A stretch of 64,000 bases of DNA from Cichorium intybus (Eukaryota; Streptophyta; Magnoliopsida; Asterales; Asteraceae): the NCBI GenBank assembly GCA_023525715.1, contig JAKNSD010000055.1, forward strand, positions 62,001 through 126,000, given 5' to 3'. Positions 23,227 through 34,149 of this stretch are shown here, piece after piece. Every line of letters begins with the position of its first letter. Position 1 is the first letter of the stretch. Below the pieces are notes generated by a model, which had not been told where the DNA came from, ran no database searches, and worked only from the letters and a program-made list of their open reading frames with translations. Both the position numbers and the translations under genes were made by a program.

Positions 23227-26045
23227 ACAGAAATTTTAGGTACCCAAATCTGAATGGGTCCTGGTTTGTTAGCTTTTGCTATTTTGGGTTTGTTGTTCAA
23301 TGACTTTGGTTTATTGGGATAGAATGGTTGAGGTTTTATTTGATTTATCAAGTTTTCCCAAAATGATATTTGTTTTTGAAAACCAGTGGGTTGATAAAAT
23401 CTGTGATTTGGTGAAAGATATCCTAGATTTGAGAATTGATTTGAAAAGTTTTCTTGTGTAGGATGAGACTGGCGGTTTTGAAAAGCTTTTTGATTATGAT
23501 TGTTTAGAACTTTCTGATTTGAATGTTTTTGAAAGTTATTTGAACGGTTAAAGGTGATATCAAGAAAGCGGTTTTCATAATGTTTTTGAAAATGTTTTGG
23601 ATTGGAAACTTGTTTTTGAGGTATGACGTTAGGTTGAAGAGGTTTCTTTTGTTTGTTTTCAAAAACTTTTGGTTTGTTAAGTGGAGTTTTGATTGCTTCA
23701 TTGGTATTTTTGATTTGTTGATTTGAAGAACTAGCAGAGTTTGATTTGGAAACATTGAAATCAGTATCATCTGGGCTACAGTTGATAACTGTTTCGTCAT
23801 CTGAATCTTCCTCATTAACAGATGTGAAAAGATCTGGTAGAGTTGATTCAGAGTTTTCACAAATTATCATGTTTTCTTGATTTTCTAGTTCTTTTTCAAA
23901 GGTTTCTCTACCAATTCCTGGTCTGTAACTCGTATCAAATTTTCCAGTACCCAAGGTGTTTGCCTTGGTGAATATCTCATCGCTGAGTTTTCTGGCAATT
24001 TTGATAGATTCCACATTCTGTATCAATCTTTTGTTTTCAGATTCAAGAAAGGTGATTTGGTTTAAAGAATCAGTCAGTTTTTCATTTAAGATTTTGTGTT
24101 TTTCAGTTGACTCTTGAAAGTTTTGTGTCAACTGAATGATTTCCATTTCTAAAACATCTTTTGTTTCAGAAGAAATAACTGATTGATTTTTTAATTCCAA
24201 TTCCTTTTTCTGAATTAGAGATTGATTTAATTGTTCAAAGACGTGATTGTAATCTTCTGATTTTCTTTCAACGTCTCTTTCCAATTTGGTCCTTGTTCTG
24301 GTTAATTCTGCAAATTTGAGTTGTAGGGTTTGTAACTCACATTTGAAGATTTCAGAATTAACCACTGTGTCATGGTATTTCTTGAGATCAGCTTCTAAAC
24401 TTTTCTCAATTTTGGATATATGGGACTCAAAAATTATTTTAGAAAAACCGAGTTCAGAGATCATAGTCCATACCTGTTCTATGACATTTGGAGCTCTTGA
24501 AGTTGTACCAACTACGAAGCAGAAGTTGGATTGTGTCGGTTCATTGTCGGCTTCGTCTTCAGAGGTTGGCCAGTATTCCACATTTGGTTCGTGGATTGCC
24601 ATCAAAGCTCTTTGGTTTTCTTGGTTTTCCTTTTTCTTTAACTCATCGGCTTTTTGAGCGTAGTATGCCGAGTCTTTTATTTTTGTCTTGTTTTTGGCTC
24701 GGCACTCTCTTGCGTAGTGATTAGTTCCTTTGCAATTGTGACAGATAATCACTTCTTCATCACTTTCTTCCTTTTGACTTTTGATTGGAAGTCGTTCTGG
24801 TGTTTGAGTTTGGATTTGTTGGGAAGATTGAGAGGAGTTTTGTTGGAATCCAGAATTTTGGTTGTTTGAAAAACCATTATTTTGATTATTGTATCCTTGA
24901 TTTTGGAATCCCCGGTTTTGGTTTTGAAGACCGTTGTTTTGGTTATTGTTTTGATGATTTGAGTTGGGATTGTTTTGAAATCCCTGGTTTGAGTTATTTT
25001 GGAAACAGGGTCTTTGCGAATTTTGTCCAAAATAAGGTCTTGGTTGAAAACCTTGGTTGTTTTGACCAAATTGTGGTCTTGGTTGAAATCCAGAATTATT
25101 TTGTCCAAATTGTGGTCGGTTTTGAAAATTTGGTTTAAAATTCGATTGACCAAGATTTGGAATAAATCTTTGGAGATTTGTATTTGCAACCAAAGCACAC
25201 AATTGTTGATAATCTGCTTCATCGTTCGAATTGAACTGATCAAAACAATTATTTACAAAATCTTGGCTTTGAAAAGTTGTGGTTTGATTAGAATGATTAA
25301 AGTTTTGATCGTTGAAAGGTGTTTGGTTTTGAGAAGATGTGGACACAAGAGCAAGTGGTCCTCCAAAAGCTGTAGAGGTTGGTGGGTCAATCGAGGATTC
25401 ATACGATTGAAGTTCTCCATAAAAATTGTATAGAGTTTCCGTATGAATGGCAGGATTTCCCTGAATGATGAGTTTAACCATCTTCCAGCTTTCGTAAAGA
25501 TTGTTTAGAAATTTGAGATTGATCTCGTGCTGTGTCTTTTTGATGCCCAAGTTATTCAATTTTACCATGATAAAATTGAACCTATCATGTGCATCATGGA
25601 TGGTTTCTGATGAAAGCATCTTGAAATTATCGAATTCATTTAAAACGGAAGTTCTTTTATTTCCAATAATTCTTTGATTTCCACAAAAACGGTTTTTTAA
25701 GTTTTCCCAAATTTGATTCGCAGTCAACAGTATTATGTCATCCATTTGACTTAAAATACTGTGGGGAATTCCGGACACAAGCTCCTTTTTGGCTTGGAGA
25801 TTCAACCTTTTCTCGGTTTCAACACGAGTTGCTTGAGTTGTAGCAAGGGTAGACAAATCCTCTGAAGCAATATATGTTCCTTCTACACATTTCCAAACAT
25901 TTTCACTTATGGAGTTAAGATGAAGATTCATACGGCCAACCCACGAATTATACTCTTCGGGAATAAGTATGGGTGCCCGTGAACCAGATCCTAAACTGTT
26001 AGCAATAGAAACTGAGTTCATGTTGGAGTAATTAGCAGAAGACAT
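23223..26045 (-). CDS. Ty1/copia Gag (capsid-nucleocapsid), long form
   Basis: An ATG-started frame of 940 codons. The N-terminal part (about 20-220) has the usual plant copia Gag layout, opening with a PEEYNSWVGRMNLHL segment and continuing with a UBN2-like capsid region. Residues about 240-410 are very rich in Asn, Gln, Phe and Gly, with repeats of the type GFQPRPQFGQNN. A zinc knuckle CX2CX4HX4C lies at 435-448 (CHNCKGTNHYAREC). Residues about 540-690 look coiled-coil (heptad-like Leu/Glu/Lys). The C-terminal part (about 770-900) is again Asn/Gln/Lys-rich. It forms the virus-like particle and binds element RNA. It is far longer than the common copia Gag of a few hundred residues, because of the region after the zinc knuckle. 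It ends at a TAA in frame with Pol. Confidence 0.93.
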   Translation of the reverse strand: MSSANYSNMNSVSIANSLGSGSRAPILIPEEYNSWVGRMNLHLNSISENVWKCVEGTYIASEDLSTLATTQATRVETEKRLNLQAKKELVSGIPHSILSQMDDIILLTANQIWENLKNRFCGNQRIIGNKRTSVLNEFDNFKMLSSETIHDAHDRFNFIMVKLNNLGIKKTQHEINLKFLNNLYESWKMVKLIIQGNPAIHTETLYNFYGELQSYESSIDPPTSTAFGGPLALVSTSSQNQTPFNDQNFNHSNQTTTFQSQDFVNNCFDQFNSNDEADYQQLCALVANTNLQRFIPNLGQSNFKPNFQNRPQFGQNNSGFQPRPQFGQNNQGFQPRPYFGQNSQRPCFQNNSNQGFQNNPNSNHQNNNQNNGLQNQNRGFQNQGYNNQNNGFSNNQNSGFQQNSSQSSQQIQTQTPERLPIKSQKEESDEEVIICHNCKGTNHYARECRAKNKTKIKDSAYYAQKADELKKKENQENQRALMAIHEPNVEYWPTSEDEADNEPTQSNFCFVVGTTSRAPNVIEQVWTMISELGFSKIIFESHISKIEKSLEADLKKYHDTVVNSEIFKCELQTLQLKFAELTRTRTKLERDVERKSEDYNHVFEQLNQSLIQKKELELKNQSVISSETKDVLEMEIIQLTQNFQESTEKHKILNEKLTDSLNQITFLESENKRLIQNVESIKIARKLSDEIFTKANTLGTGKFDTSYRPGIGRETFEKELENQENMIICENSESTLPDLFTSVNEEDSDDETVINCSPDDTDFNVSKSNSASSSNQQIKNTNEAIKTPLNKPKVFENKQKKPLQPNVIPQKQVSNPKHFQKHYENRFLDITFNRSNNFQKHSNQKVLNNHNQKAFQNRQSHPTQENFSNQFSNLGYLSPNHRFYQPTGFQKQISFWENLINQIKPQPFYPNKPKSLNNKPKIAKANKPGPIQIWVPKISV

Positions 26046-26205
26046 GTTTTTAAGATTTTTAATTTTAATTTAAAAAGAAGGATTTTTTAACAAGTGATAT
26101 TAAAATGAAATATTCAAAGAAACACTTATGGAAGGTTTATATAAACGCTAACCAAAAGTATTTGATGAAAATTTCAAAGTAAATCACACGAGCTCTGATA
26201 CCAAT
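26046..26205 (-). other. Untranslated leader between 5' LTR and Gag
   Basis: 160 bp carrying the primer-binding site at its start. It is AT-rich with no upstream frame of note. Packaging signals often lie in such leaders, but none can be recognised from sequence alone. Confidence 0.8.
26192..26203 (-). promoter_or_regulatory. Primer-binding site for initiator methionine tRNA
   Basis: TGGTATCAGAGC on the minus strand, two bases after the end of the 5' LTR. This is the standard plant copia sequence complementary to the 3' end of initiator tRNA-Met, which primes minus-strand DNA synthesis. Confidence 0.95.
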
Positions 26206-26894
26206 TGTTGAAAATATGAAATATGATCACCACAAATAAAGGTTTGCACCGTTTATTGTGTGACAAATATATATATATTAAAGATAAATGCGGAATAAAT
26301 AATAAGAGTTGCAGAATAAAAATATATAATCTGATCGCCACAAATAAAGGTTTGCACCGTTTACTGTGTGAAAGATATATAAATAATATAAATTGCAGTA
26401 ATTAAATGACTTAAAGCGATAAATAATATAAATGACTATAATTAAAAGACATAAAACGATAAATAATGTAAATGACTATAATTATATAAATATATATATA
26501 TCAAGTAGGTTCGTCAATAGATTGACTGAACTGGTTTACAACAGGACTGTGGAACGACTGGTCTATCAAGTAGGTTCGTCAAATAAATTGACTGAACTGG
26601 CTTAGGGTTGGACTGGATTTCTAATAGACTGTGTCTCTATTTGTTCTTGTTTGATGATCTTGGTAATCTTGACTTGTTTGGTGATCTTGGTAATCTTGGT
26701 GATGATCTTGGTGTTCTTGGTGTTTTTCTTGGTGTTCTTGGTGTTTTTCTTGGTGTTCTTGGTGTTTTTGGTGTGTGTTCTTGGTGTTTTTGGTGTTTTG
26801 GAGAGTGTTTGGAAGTTGGAAATAAGATGGTGGAAGTTGGAGAGGATTTGGTGAATTTTTGGTGGTAAAAATGAAAGAAATGGTGTTGAAATGG

Positions 26895-26902
26895 TTTATA
26901 TA
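26895..26902 (-). promoter_or_regulatory. TATA box of the element promoter
   Basis: TATATAAA on the minus strand, about 725 bp into the 5' LTR, with a run of CA/CT-rich leader after it. Transcription is expected to start near 26865-26870, making U3 about 755 bp. Inferred from position and conservation in three LTRs. Confidence 0.75.
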
Positions 26903-26979
26903 TGAATTTTAAAGGGTTTTGGGTTGTTTTGATAAGTTTTCGGAAGTTTAGGGACCAAAACTGTAACATTCTCATCAGA

Positions 26980-27312
26980 AACACGCGGACTTTGGGTCGG
27001 GTAGGTGGTCGGGTTCGGATCGGGTTTTAGCGCGGGCCTGATGTGAGTATAAACGGTTCGGAGTCGGACTGGGTCGGATCGGGAAATGGGCGGGTAAGAT
27101 CCGCGTGTCACTTGTGAGTGCGCCGGATCTTGGAGGCGGTTCGGACCGGGTCGGCTAGCGGGTCAACGCGCGGATCTTCATGTGAGACGAAACGGAGCAC
27201 TGGGTCGGACGGGTTCGGGGCGGATACGGTATGCGGGTCGCAGACGAATGGATCAGGCATATTGGGCTCCGGTTTTTGGGCTGGGCCGCTGGAAGCTTGG
27301 GCTGGCCTGTTT
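26980..27312 (-). promoter_or_regulatory. GC-rich, CpG-dense U3 block
   Basis: Repeated GACCCG, CCGACCC and CCGCG motifs make a GC island about 85-410 bp upstream of the TATA box inside otherwise AT-rich DNA. It is a candidate enhancer and a likely target of DNA methylation. An identical block sits in the 3' LTR at 17460-17790. Confidence 0.55.
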
Positions 27313-27625
27313 CCTTTGGTTTTTAATTTAAATTCAAATTAAAAAACCGAAATAAATTAAAATAAATTAGGAAAATTCATTTTTAATTTATAAATTTAAT
27401 TAAATCTAATAAAATAAATTATTTAGAAACTATATTTCCAAAAATTCATTTTAAATAGATTAAATTTAATTTTCCTTTGTTTTGACTTTAAAATTCTTTT
27501 TCTTATTTTTCTCGTTTTTCATTTTGAATCCACGCAACCTGAAATGAACTGATAATATTTGTTAGATAATAAAAAACAGTTCGTCTTATTTCAATGATGG
27601 TCACATACAAAAACATTTTCCAACA

Positions 27626-27630
27626 GAAAA
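27626..27630. repeat. Right target-site duplication of full-length element (GAAAA)
   Basis: GAAAA follows the CAACA end of the element and the satellite continues as AATTAAGAATTTTTC, completing the monomer cut at 16686. Confidence 0.95.
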
Positions 27631-29989
27631 ATTAAGAATTTTTCATCTACCGGGGTACACGACAAATTGTTAAAAATAACAGAAAAAATATCATTAAAAA
27701 TTCAAAATTTAAGGAGTTTCTCATGAACCCAGGTACACCATAAATGTTTAAAATAATCACAAAGTGTAATTATAGGTAATTTTTGAATTTTACAAAAATT
27801 AAAAAATTAAGAATTTTTCATGTACCGGGGTACACGACAAAATGTTAAAAATAACAGAAAAAATATCATTAAAAAATTCAAAATTTAAAGAGTTTCTCAT
27901 GAACCCAGGTACACCATAAATGTTTAAAATGATCACAAAGTGTAATTATAGGTAAATTTTGAATTTTACAAAAATTCAAAAATTAAGAATTTTTCATGTA
28001 CCGGGGTACACGACAAATTGTTAAAAATAACAGAAAAAATATCATTAAAAATTCAAAATTTAAGGAGTTTCTCATGAACCCAGGTTCACCAGAAATGTTT
28101 AAAATGATCACAAAGTGTAATTATAGGTAATTTTTGAATTTTACAAAAATTCAAAAATTAAGAATTTTTCATGTACCGGGGTACACGACAAATTGTTAAA
28201 AATAACAGAAAAAATATCATTAAAAATTCAAAATTTAAGGAGTTTCTCATGAACCCAGGTACACCAGAAATGTTTAAAATGATCACAAAGTGTAATTATA
28301 GGTAATTTTTGAATTTTACAAAAATTGAAAAATTAAGAATTTTTCATCTACCGGGGTACACGACAAAATGTGAAAAATAACAGAAAAAATATCATTAAAA
28401 ATTCAAAATTTAAGGAGTTTCTCATGAACCCAGGTACACCAGAAATGGTTAAAATGATCACAAAGTGTAATTATAGGAAATTTTTGAATTTTACAAAAAT
28501 TCAAAAATTAAGAATTTTTCATGTACCGGGGTACACGACAAATTGTTAAAAATAACAGAAAAAATATCAATAAAAAATTCTAAATTTAAGGAGTTTCTCA
28601 TAACCTAGTACACCAGAAATGTTTAAAATGATCACAAAGTGTAATTATAGGTAATTTTTGAATTTTACAAAAATTGAAAAATTAAGAATTTTTCATGTAC
28701 CGGGGTACACGACAAATTGTTAAAAAAACAGAAAAAATATCATTAAAAAATTCAAAATTTAAGGAGTCTCTCATGAACCCAGGTACACACCAGAAATGGT
28801 TAAAATGATCACAAAGTGTAATTATAGGTAATTTTTGAATTTTACAAAAATTAAAAAATTAATAATTTTTCATGTACCGGGGTACACGACAAATTGGTAA
28901 AAATAACAGAATTAATATCATTAATAATTCAAAATTTAAGGAGTTTCTCATAACCTAGGTACACCAGATATGTTTAAAATGTTCACAAAGTGTAATTATA
29001 GGTAATTTTTGAATTTTACAAAAATTCAAAAATTAAGAATTTTTCATGTACCGGGGTACACGACAAATTGTTAAAAATAACAGAAAAAATATCATTAAAA
29101 ATTCAAAATTTAAGGAGTTTCTCATGAACCCAGGTACACCATAAATGTTTAAAATGATCACAAAGTGTAATTATAGGTAATTTTTGAATTTTACAAAAAT
29201 TCAAAAATTAAGAATTTTTCATGTACCGGGATACACGACACATTGTGAAAAATAACAGATAAAATATCATTAAAAAATTCAAAATTTAAGGAGTTTCTCA
29301 TGAACCTAGGTACACCAGAAATGTTTAAAATGATCACAAAGTGTAATTATAGGTAATTTTTGAATTTTACAAAAATTGAAAAATTAAGAATTTTTCATGT
29401 ACCGGGTTACACGACAAATTGTTAAAAATAACAGAAAAATATCGTTAAAAAATTCAAAATTTAAGGAGTTTCTCATGAACCCAGGTACACCATAAATGTT
29501 TAAAATGATCACAAAGTGTAATTATAGGTAATTTTTGAATTTTACAAAAATTCAAAAATTAAGAATTTTTCATGTACCGGGGTACACGACAAATTGTTAA
29601 AAATAACAGAAAAAATATCAATAAAAAATTCAAAATTTAAGGAGTTTCTCATGAACCCAGGTACACCAGAAATGGTTAAAATGATCACAAAGTGTAATTA
29701 TAGGTAATTTTAGAATTTTACAAAAATTCAAAAATTAAGAATTTTTCATGTACCGGGGTACACGACAAATTTTTAAAAATAATAGAAAAAATATCATTAA
29801 AAATTCAAAATTTAAGGAGTTTCTCATGAACCCAGGTTCACCAGAAATGTTTAAAATGATCACAAAGTGTAATTATAGGTAATTTTTGAATTTTACAAAA
29901 ATTCAAAAATTAAGAATTTTTCATGTACCGGGGTACACGACAAATTGTTAAAAATAACAGAAAAAATATCCTTAAAAATTCAAAATTTA

Positions 29990-32230
29990 AGGAGTTTCTC
30001 ATGAACCCAGGTACACCAGAAATGTTTAAAATGATCACAAAGTGTAATTATAGGTAATTTTTGAATTTTACAAAAATTGAAAAATTAAGAATTTTTCATC
30101 TACCGGGGTACACGACAAATTGTTAAAAATAACAGAAAAAATATCATTAAAAATTCAAAATTTAAGGAGTTTCTCATGAACCCAGGTACACCATAAATGT
30201 TTAAAATAATCACAAAGTGTAATTATAGGTAATTTTTGAATTTTACAAAAATTGAAAAATGAAGAATTTTTCATGTACCGGGGTACACGACAAATTGTTA
30301 AAAATAACAGAAAAAATATCATCAAAAAATTCAAAATTTAAGGAGTTTCTCATGAACCCAGGTACACCATAAATGTTTAAAATGATCACAAAGTGTAATT
30401 ATAGGTAATTTTTGAATTTTACAAAAATTCAAAAATTAAGAATTTTTCATGTACCGGGATACACGACAAATTGTTAAAAATAACATATAATATATCATTA
30501 AAAATTCAAAATTTAAGGAGTTTCTCATCAACCTAGGTACACCAGAAATGTTTAAAATGATCACAAAGTGTAATTATAGGTAATTTTTGAATTTTACAAA
30601 AATTGAAAAATTAAGAATTTTTCATGTACGGGGTACACGACAAATTGTTAAAAATAACAGAAAAATATCATTAAAAATTTCAAAATTTAAGGAGTTTGTC
30701 ATGAACCCAGGTACCAGAAATGTTTAAAATGATCACAAAGTGTAATTATAGGTAATTTTTGAATTTTACAAAAATTGAAAAATTAAGAATTTTTCATGTA
30801 CCGGGGTACACGACAAAATGTGAAAAATAACAGAAAAAATATCATTAAAAATTCAAAATTTAAGGAGTTTCTCATGAACCCAGGTACACCAGAAATGGTT
30901 AAAATGATCACAAAGTGTAATTATAGGTAATTTTTGAATTTTACAAAAATTCAAAAATTAAGAATTTTTCATGTACCGGGGTACACGACAAATTGTTAAA
31001 AATAACAGAAAAAATATCAATAAAAAATTCAAAATTTAAGGAGTTTCTCATAACCTAGTACACCAGAAATGTTTAAAATGATCACAAAGTGTAATTATAG
31101 GTAATTTTTGAATTTTACAAAAATTGAAAAATTAAGAATTTTTCATGTACCGGGGTACACGACAAATTGTTAAAAATAACAGAAAAAATATCATTAAAAA
31201 ATCAAAATTGAAGGAGTTTCTCATGAACCCAGGTACACCAGAAATGTTTAAAATGATCACAAAGTGTAATTATAGGTAATTTTTGAATTTTACAAAAATT
31301 GAAAAATTAAGAATTTTTCATCTACCGGGGTACACGACAAATTGTTAAAAATAACAGAAAAAATATCATTAAAAATTCAAAATTTAAGGAGTTTCTCATG
31401 AACCCAGGTACACCATAAATGTTTAAAATAATCACAAAGTGTAATTATAGGTAATTTTTGAATTTTACAAAAATTGAAAAATTAAGAATTTTTCATGTAC
31501 CGGGGTACACGACAAATTGTTAAAAATAACAGAAAAAATATCATCAAAAAATTCAAAATTTAAGGAGTTTCTCATGAACCCAGGTACACCATAAATGTTT
31601 AAAATGATCACAAAGTGTAATTATAGGTAATTTTTGAATTTTACAAAAATTCAAAAATTAAGAATTTTTCATGTACCGGGATACACGACAAATTGTTAAA
31701 AATAACATATAATATATCATTAAAAAATTCAAAATTTAAGGAGTTTCTCATCAACCTAGGTACACTAGAAATGTTTAAAATGATCACAAAGTGTAATTAT
31801 AGGTAATTTTTGAATTTTACAAAAATTGAAAAATTAAGAATTTTTCATGTACGGGGTACACGACAAATTGTTAAAAATAACAGAAAAATATCATTAAAAA
31901 TTTCAAAATTTAAGGAGTTTGTCATGAACCCAGGTACCAGAAATGTTTAAAATGATCACAAAGTGTAATTATAGGTAATTTTTGAATTTTACAAAAATTG
32001 AAAAATTAAGAATTTTTCATGTACCGGGGTACACGACAAAATGTGAAAAATAACAGAAAAAATATCATTAAAAATTCAAAATTTAAGGAGTTTCTCATGA
32101 ACCCAGGTACACCAGAAATGGTTAAAATGATCACAAAGTGTAATTATAGGTAATTTTTGAATTTTACAAAAATTCAAAAATTAAGAATTTTTCATGTACC
32201 GGGGTACACGACAAATTGTCAAAAATAACA
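29990..32230 (+). repeat. Seven-monomer duplication (distance about 1222 bp)
   Basis: Block 29990-31211 recurs from about 31212. Shared private marks include CATGTACGGGG with one C missing, GGTACCAGAAATG (30710 and 31933), and ACGACAAAATGTG. The order of monomers is the same in both copies until about 32215. Confidence 0.82.
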
Positions 32231-34149
32231 GAAAAAATATCATTAATAATTCAAAATTTAAGGAGTTTCTCATAACCTAGGTACACCAGAAATGTTTAAA
32301 ATGTTCACAAAGTGTAATTATAGGTAATTTTTGAATTTTACAAAAATTCAAAAATTAAGAATTTTTCATGTACCGGGGTACACGACAAATTGTTAAAAAT
32401 AACAGAAAAAATATCATTAAAAAATTCAAAATTTAAGGAGTTTCTCATGAACCCAGGTACACCATAAATGTTTAAAATGATCACAAAGTGTAATTATAGG
32501 TAATTTTTGAATTTTACAAAAATTCAAAAATTAAGAATTTTTCATGTACCGGGATACACGACACATTGTGAAAAATAACAGATAAAATATCATTAAAAAA
32601 TTCAAAATTTAAGGAGTTTCTCATGAACCTAGGTACAACAGAAATGTTTAAAATGATCACAAAGTGTAATTATAGGTAATTTTTGAATTTTACAAAAATT
32701 GAAAAATTAAGAATTTTTCATGTACCGGGTTACACGACAAATTGTTAAAAATAACAGAAAAATATCGTTAAAAAATTTAAAATTTAAGGAGTTTCTCATG
32801 AACCCAGGTACACCATAAATGTTTAAAATGATCACAAAGTGTAATTATAGGTAATTTTTGAATTTTACAAAAATTCAAAAATTAAGAATTTTTCATGTAC
32901 CGGGGTACACGACAAATTGTTAAAAATAACAGAAAAAATATCAATAAAAAATTCAAAATTTAAGGAGTTTCTCATGAACCCAGGTACACCAGAAATGGTT
33001 AAAATGATCACAAAGTGTAATTATAGGTAATTTTTGAATTTTACAAAAATTCAAAAATTAAGAATTTTTCATGTACCGGGGTACACGACAAATTGTTAAA
33101 AATAACAGAAAAATATCATTAAAAAATTCAAAATTTAAGGAGTTTCTCATGAACCCAGGTACACCATAAATGTTTAAAATGATCACAAAGTGTAATTATA
33201 GGTAATTTTTGAATTTTACAAAAATTGAAAAATTAAGAATTTTTCATGTACCGGGGTACACGACAAATTGTTAAAAATAACAGAAAAAATATCATTAAAA
33301 AATTCAAAATTTAAAGAGTTTCTCATGAACCCAGGTACACCATAAATGTTTAAAATGATCACAAAGTGTAATTATAGGTAATTTTTGAATTTTACAAAAA
33401 TTGAAAAATTAAGAATTTTTCATGTACCGGGGTACACGACAAATTGTTAAAAATAATAGAAAAAATATCAATAAAACATTCAAAATTTAAGGAGTTTCTC
33501 ATAACCTAGGTACACCAGAAATGTTTAAAATGATCACAAAGTGTAATTATAGGTAATTTTTGAATTTTCCAAAAATTGAAAAATTAAGAATTTTTCATGT
33601 ACCGGGGTACACGACAAATTGTTAAAAATAACAGAAAAAATATCATTAAAAAATTCAAAATTTAAGGAGTTTCTCATGAACCCAGGTACACCAGAAATGG
33701 TTAAAATGATCGCAAAGTGTAATTATAGGTAAATTTTGAATTTTACAAAAATTCAAAAATTAAGAATTTTTCATGTACCGGGGTACACGACAAATTGTTA
33801 AAAATAACAGAAAAATATCATTAAAAATTCAAAATTTAAGGAGTTTCTCATGAACCCAGGTTCACCAGAAATGTTTAAAATGATCACAAAGTGTAATTAT
33901 AGGTAATTTTTGAATTTTACAAAAATTCAAAATTTAAGAATTTTTCATGTACCGGGGTACACGACAAATTGTTAAAAATAACAGAAAAAATATCATTAAA
34001 AATTCAAAATTTAAGGAGTTTCTCATGAACCCAGGTTCACCAGAAATGTTTAAAATGATCACAAAGTGTAATTATAGGTAATTTTTGAATTTTACAAAAA
34101 TTCAAAAATTAAGAATTTTTCATGTACCGGGGTACACGACAAATTGTTA

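Larger units (their letters stand above)
16687..27625 (-). mobile_element. Full-length Ty1/copia LTR retrotransposon
   Basis: A 10,939-bp element on the minus strand with all structural parts: near-identical LTRs starting TGTTG and ending CAACA, a 5-bp GAAAA duplication, a primer-binding site for initiator methionine tRNA, Gag, then Pol in the order protease, integrase, reverse transcriptase, RNase H (the copia order), and a polypurine tract. The long Gag (940 codons), long LTRs and a 1.7-kb tail after Pol suggest the SIRE/Maximus branch or a relative; this placement is a judgement, not a tree. It looks capable of movement except for the in-frame stop between Gag and Pol. The two substitutions between its LTRs imply a recent insertion. 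Confidence 0.97.
26206..27625 (-). repeat. 5' LTR of the full-length element
   Basis: 1420 bp, carrying the promoter for the element. Compared with the 3' LTR it lacks 12 bp near 27469-27475. The lost stretch lies between two copies of GAAAAT (minus strand), so slippage is the likely cause. Sub-features: U3 GC-rich block 26980-27312, TATA box 26895-26902, CACCAAGAA tract about 26647-26802, and a 38-bp direct repeat at 26224-26261 and 26332-26369. Confidence 0.96.

Noticed and set aside
21190..25433. Plus-strand frames of 60-144 codons across Gag and Pol
   Set aside because: They are shadows of the long minus-strand Gag and Pol frames, which contain all recognisable motifs.
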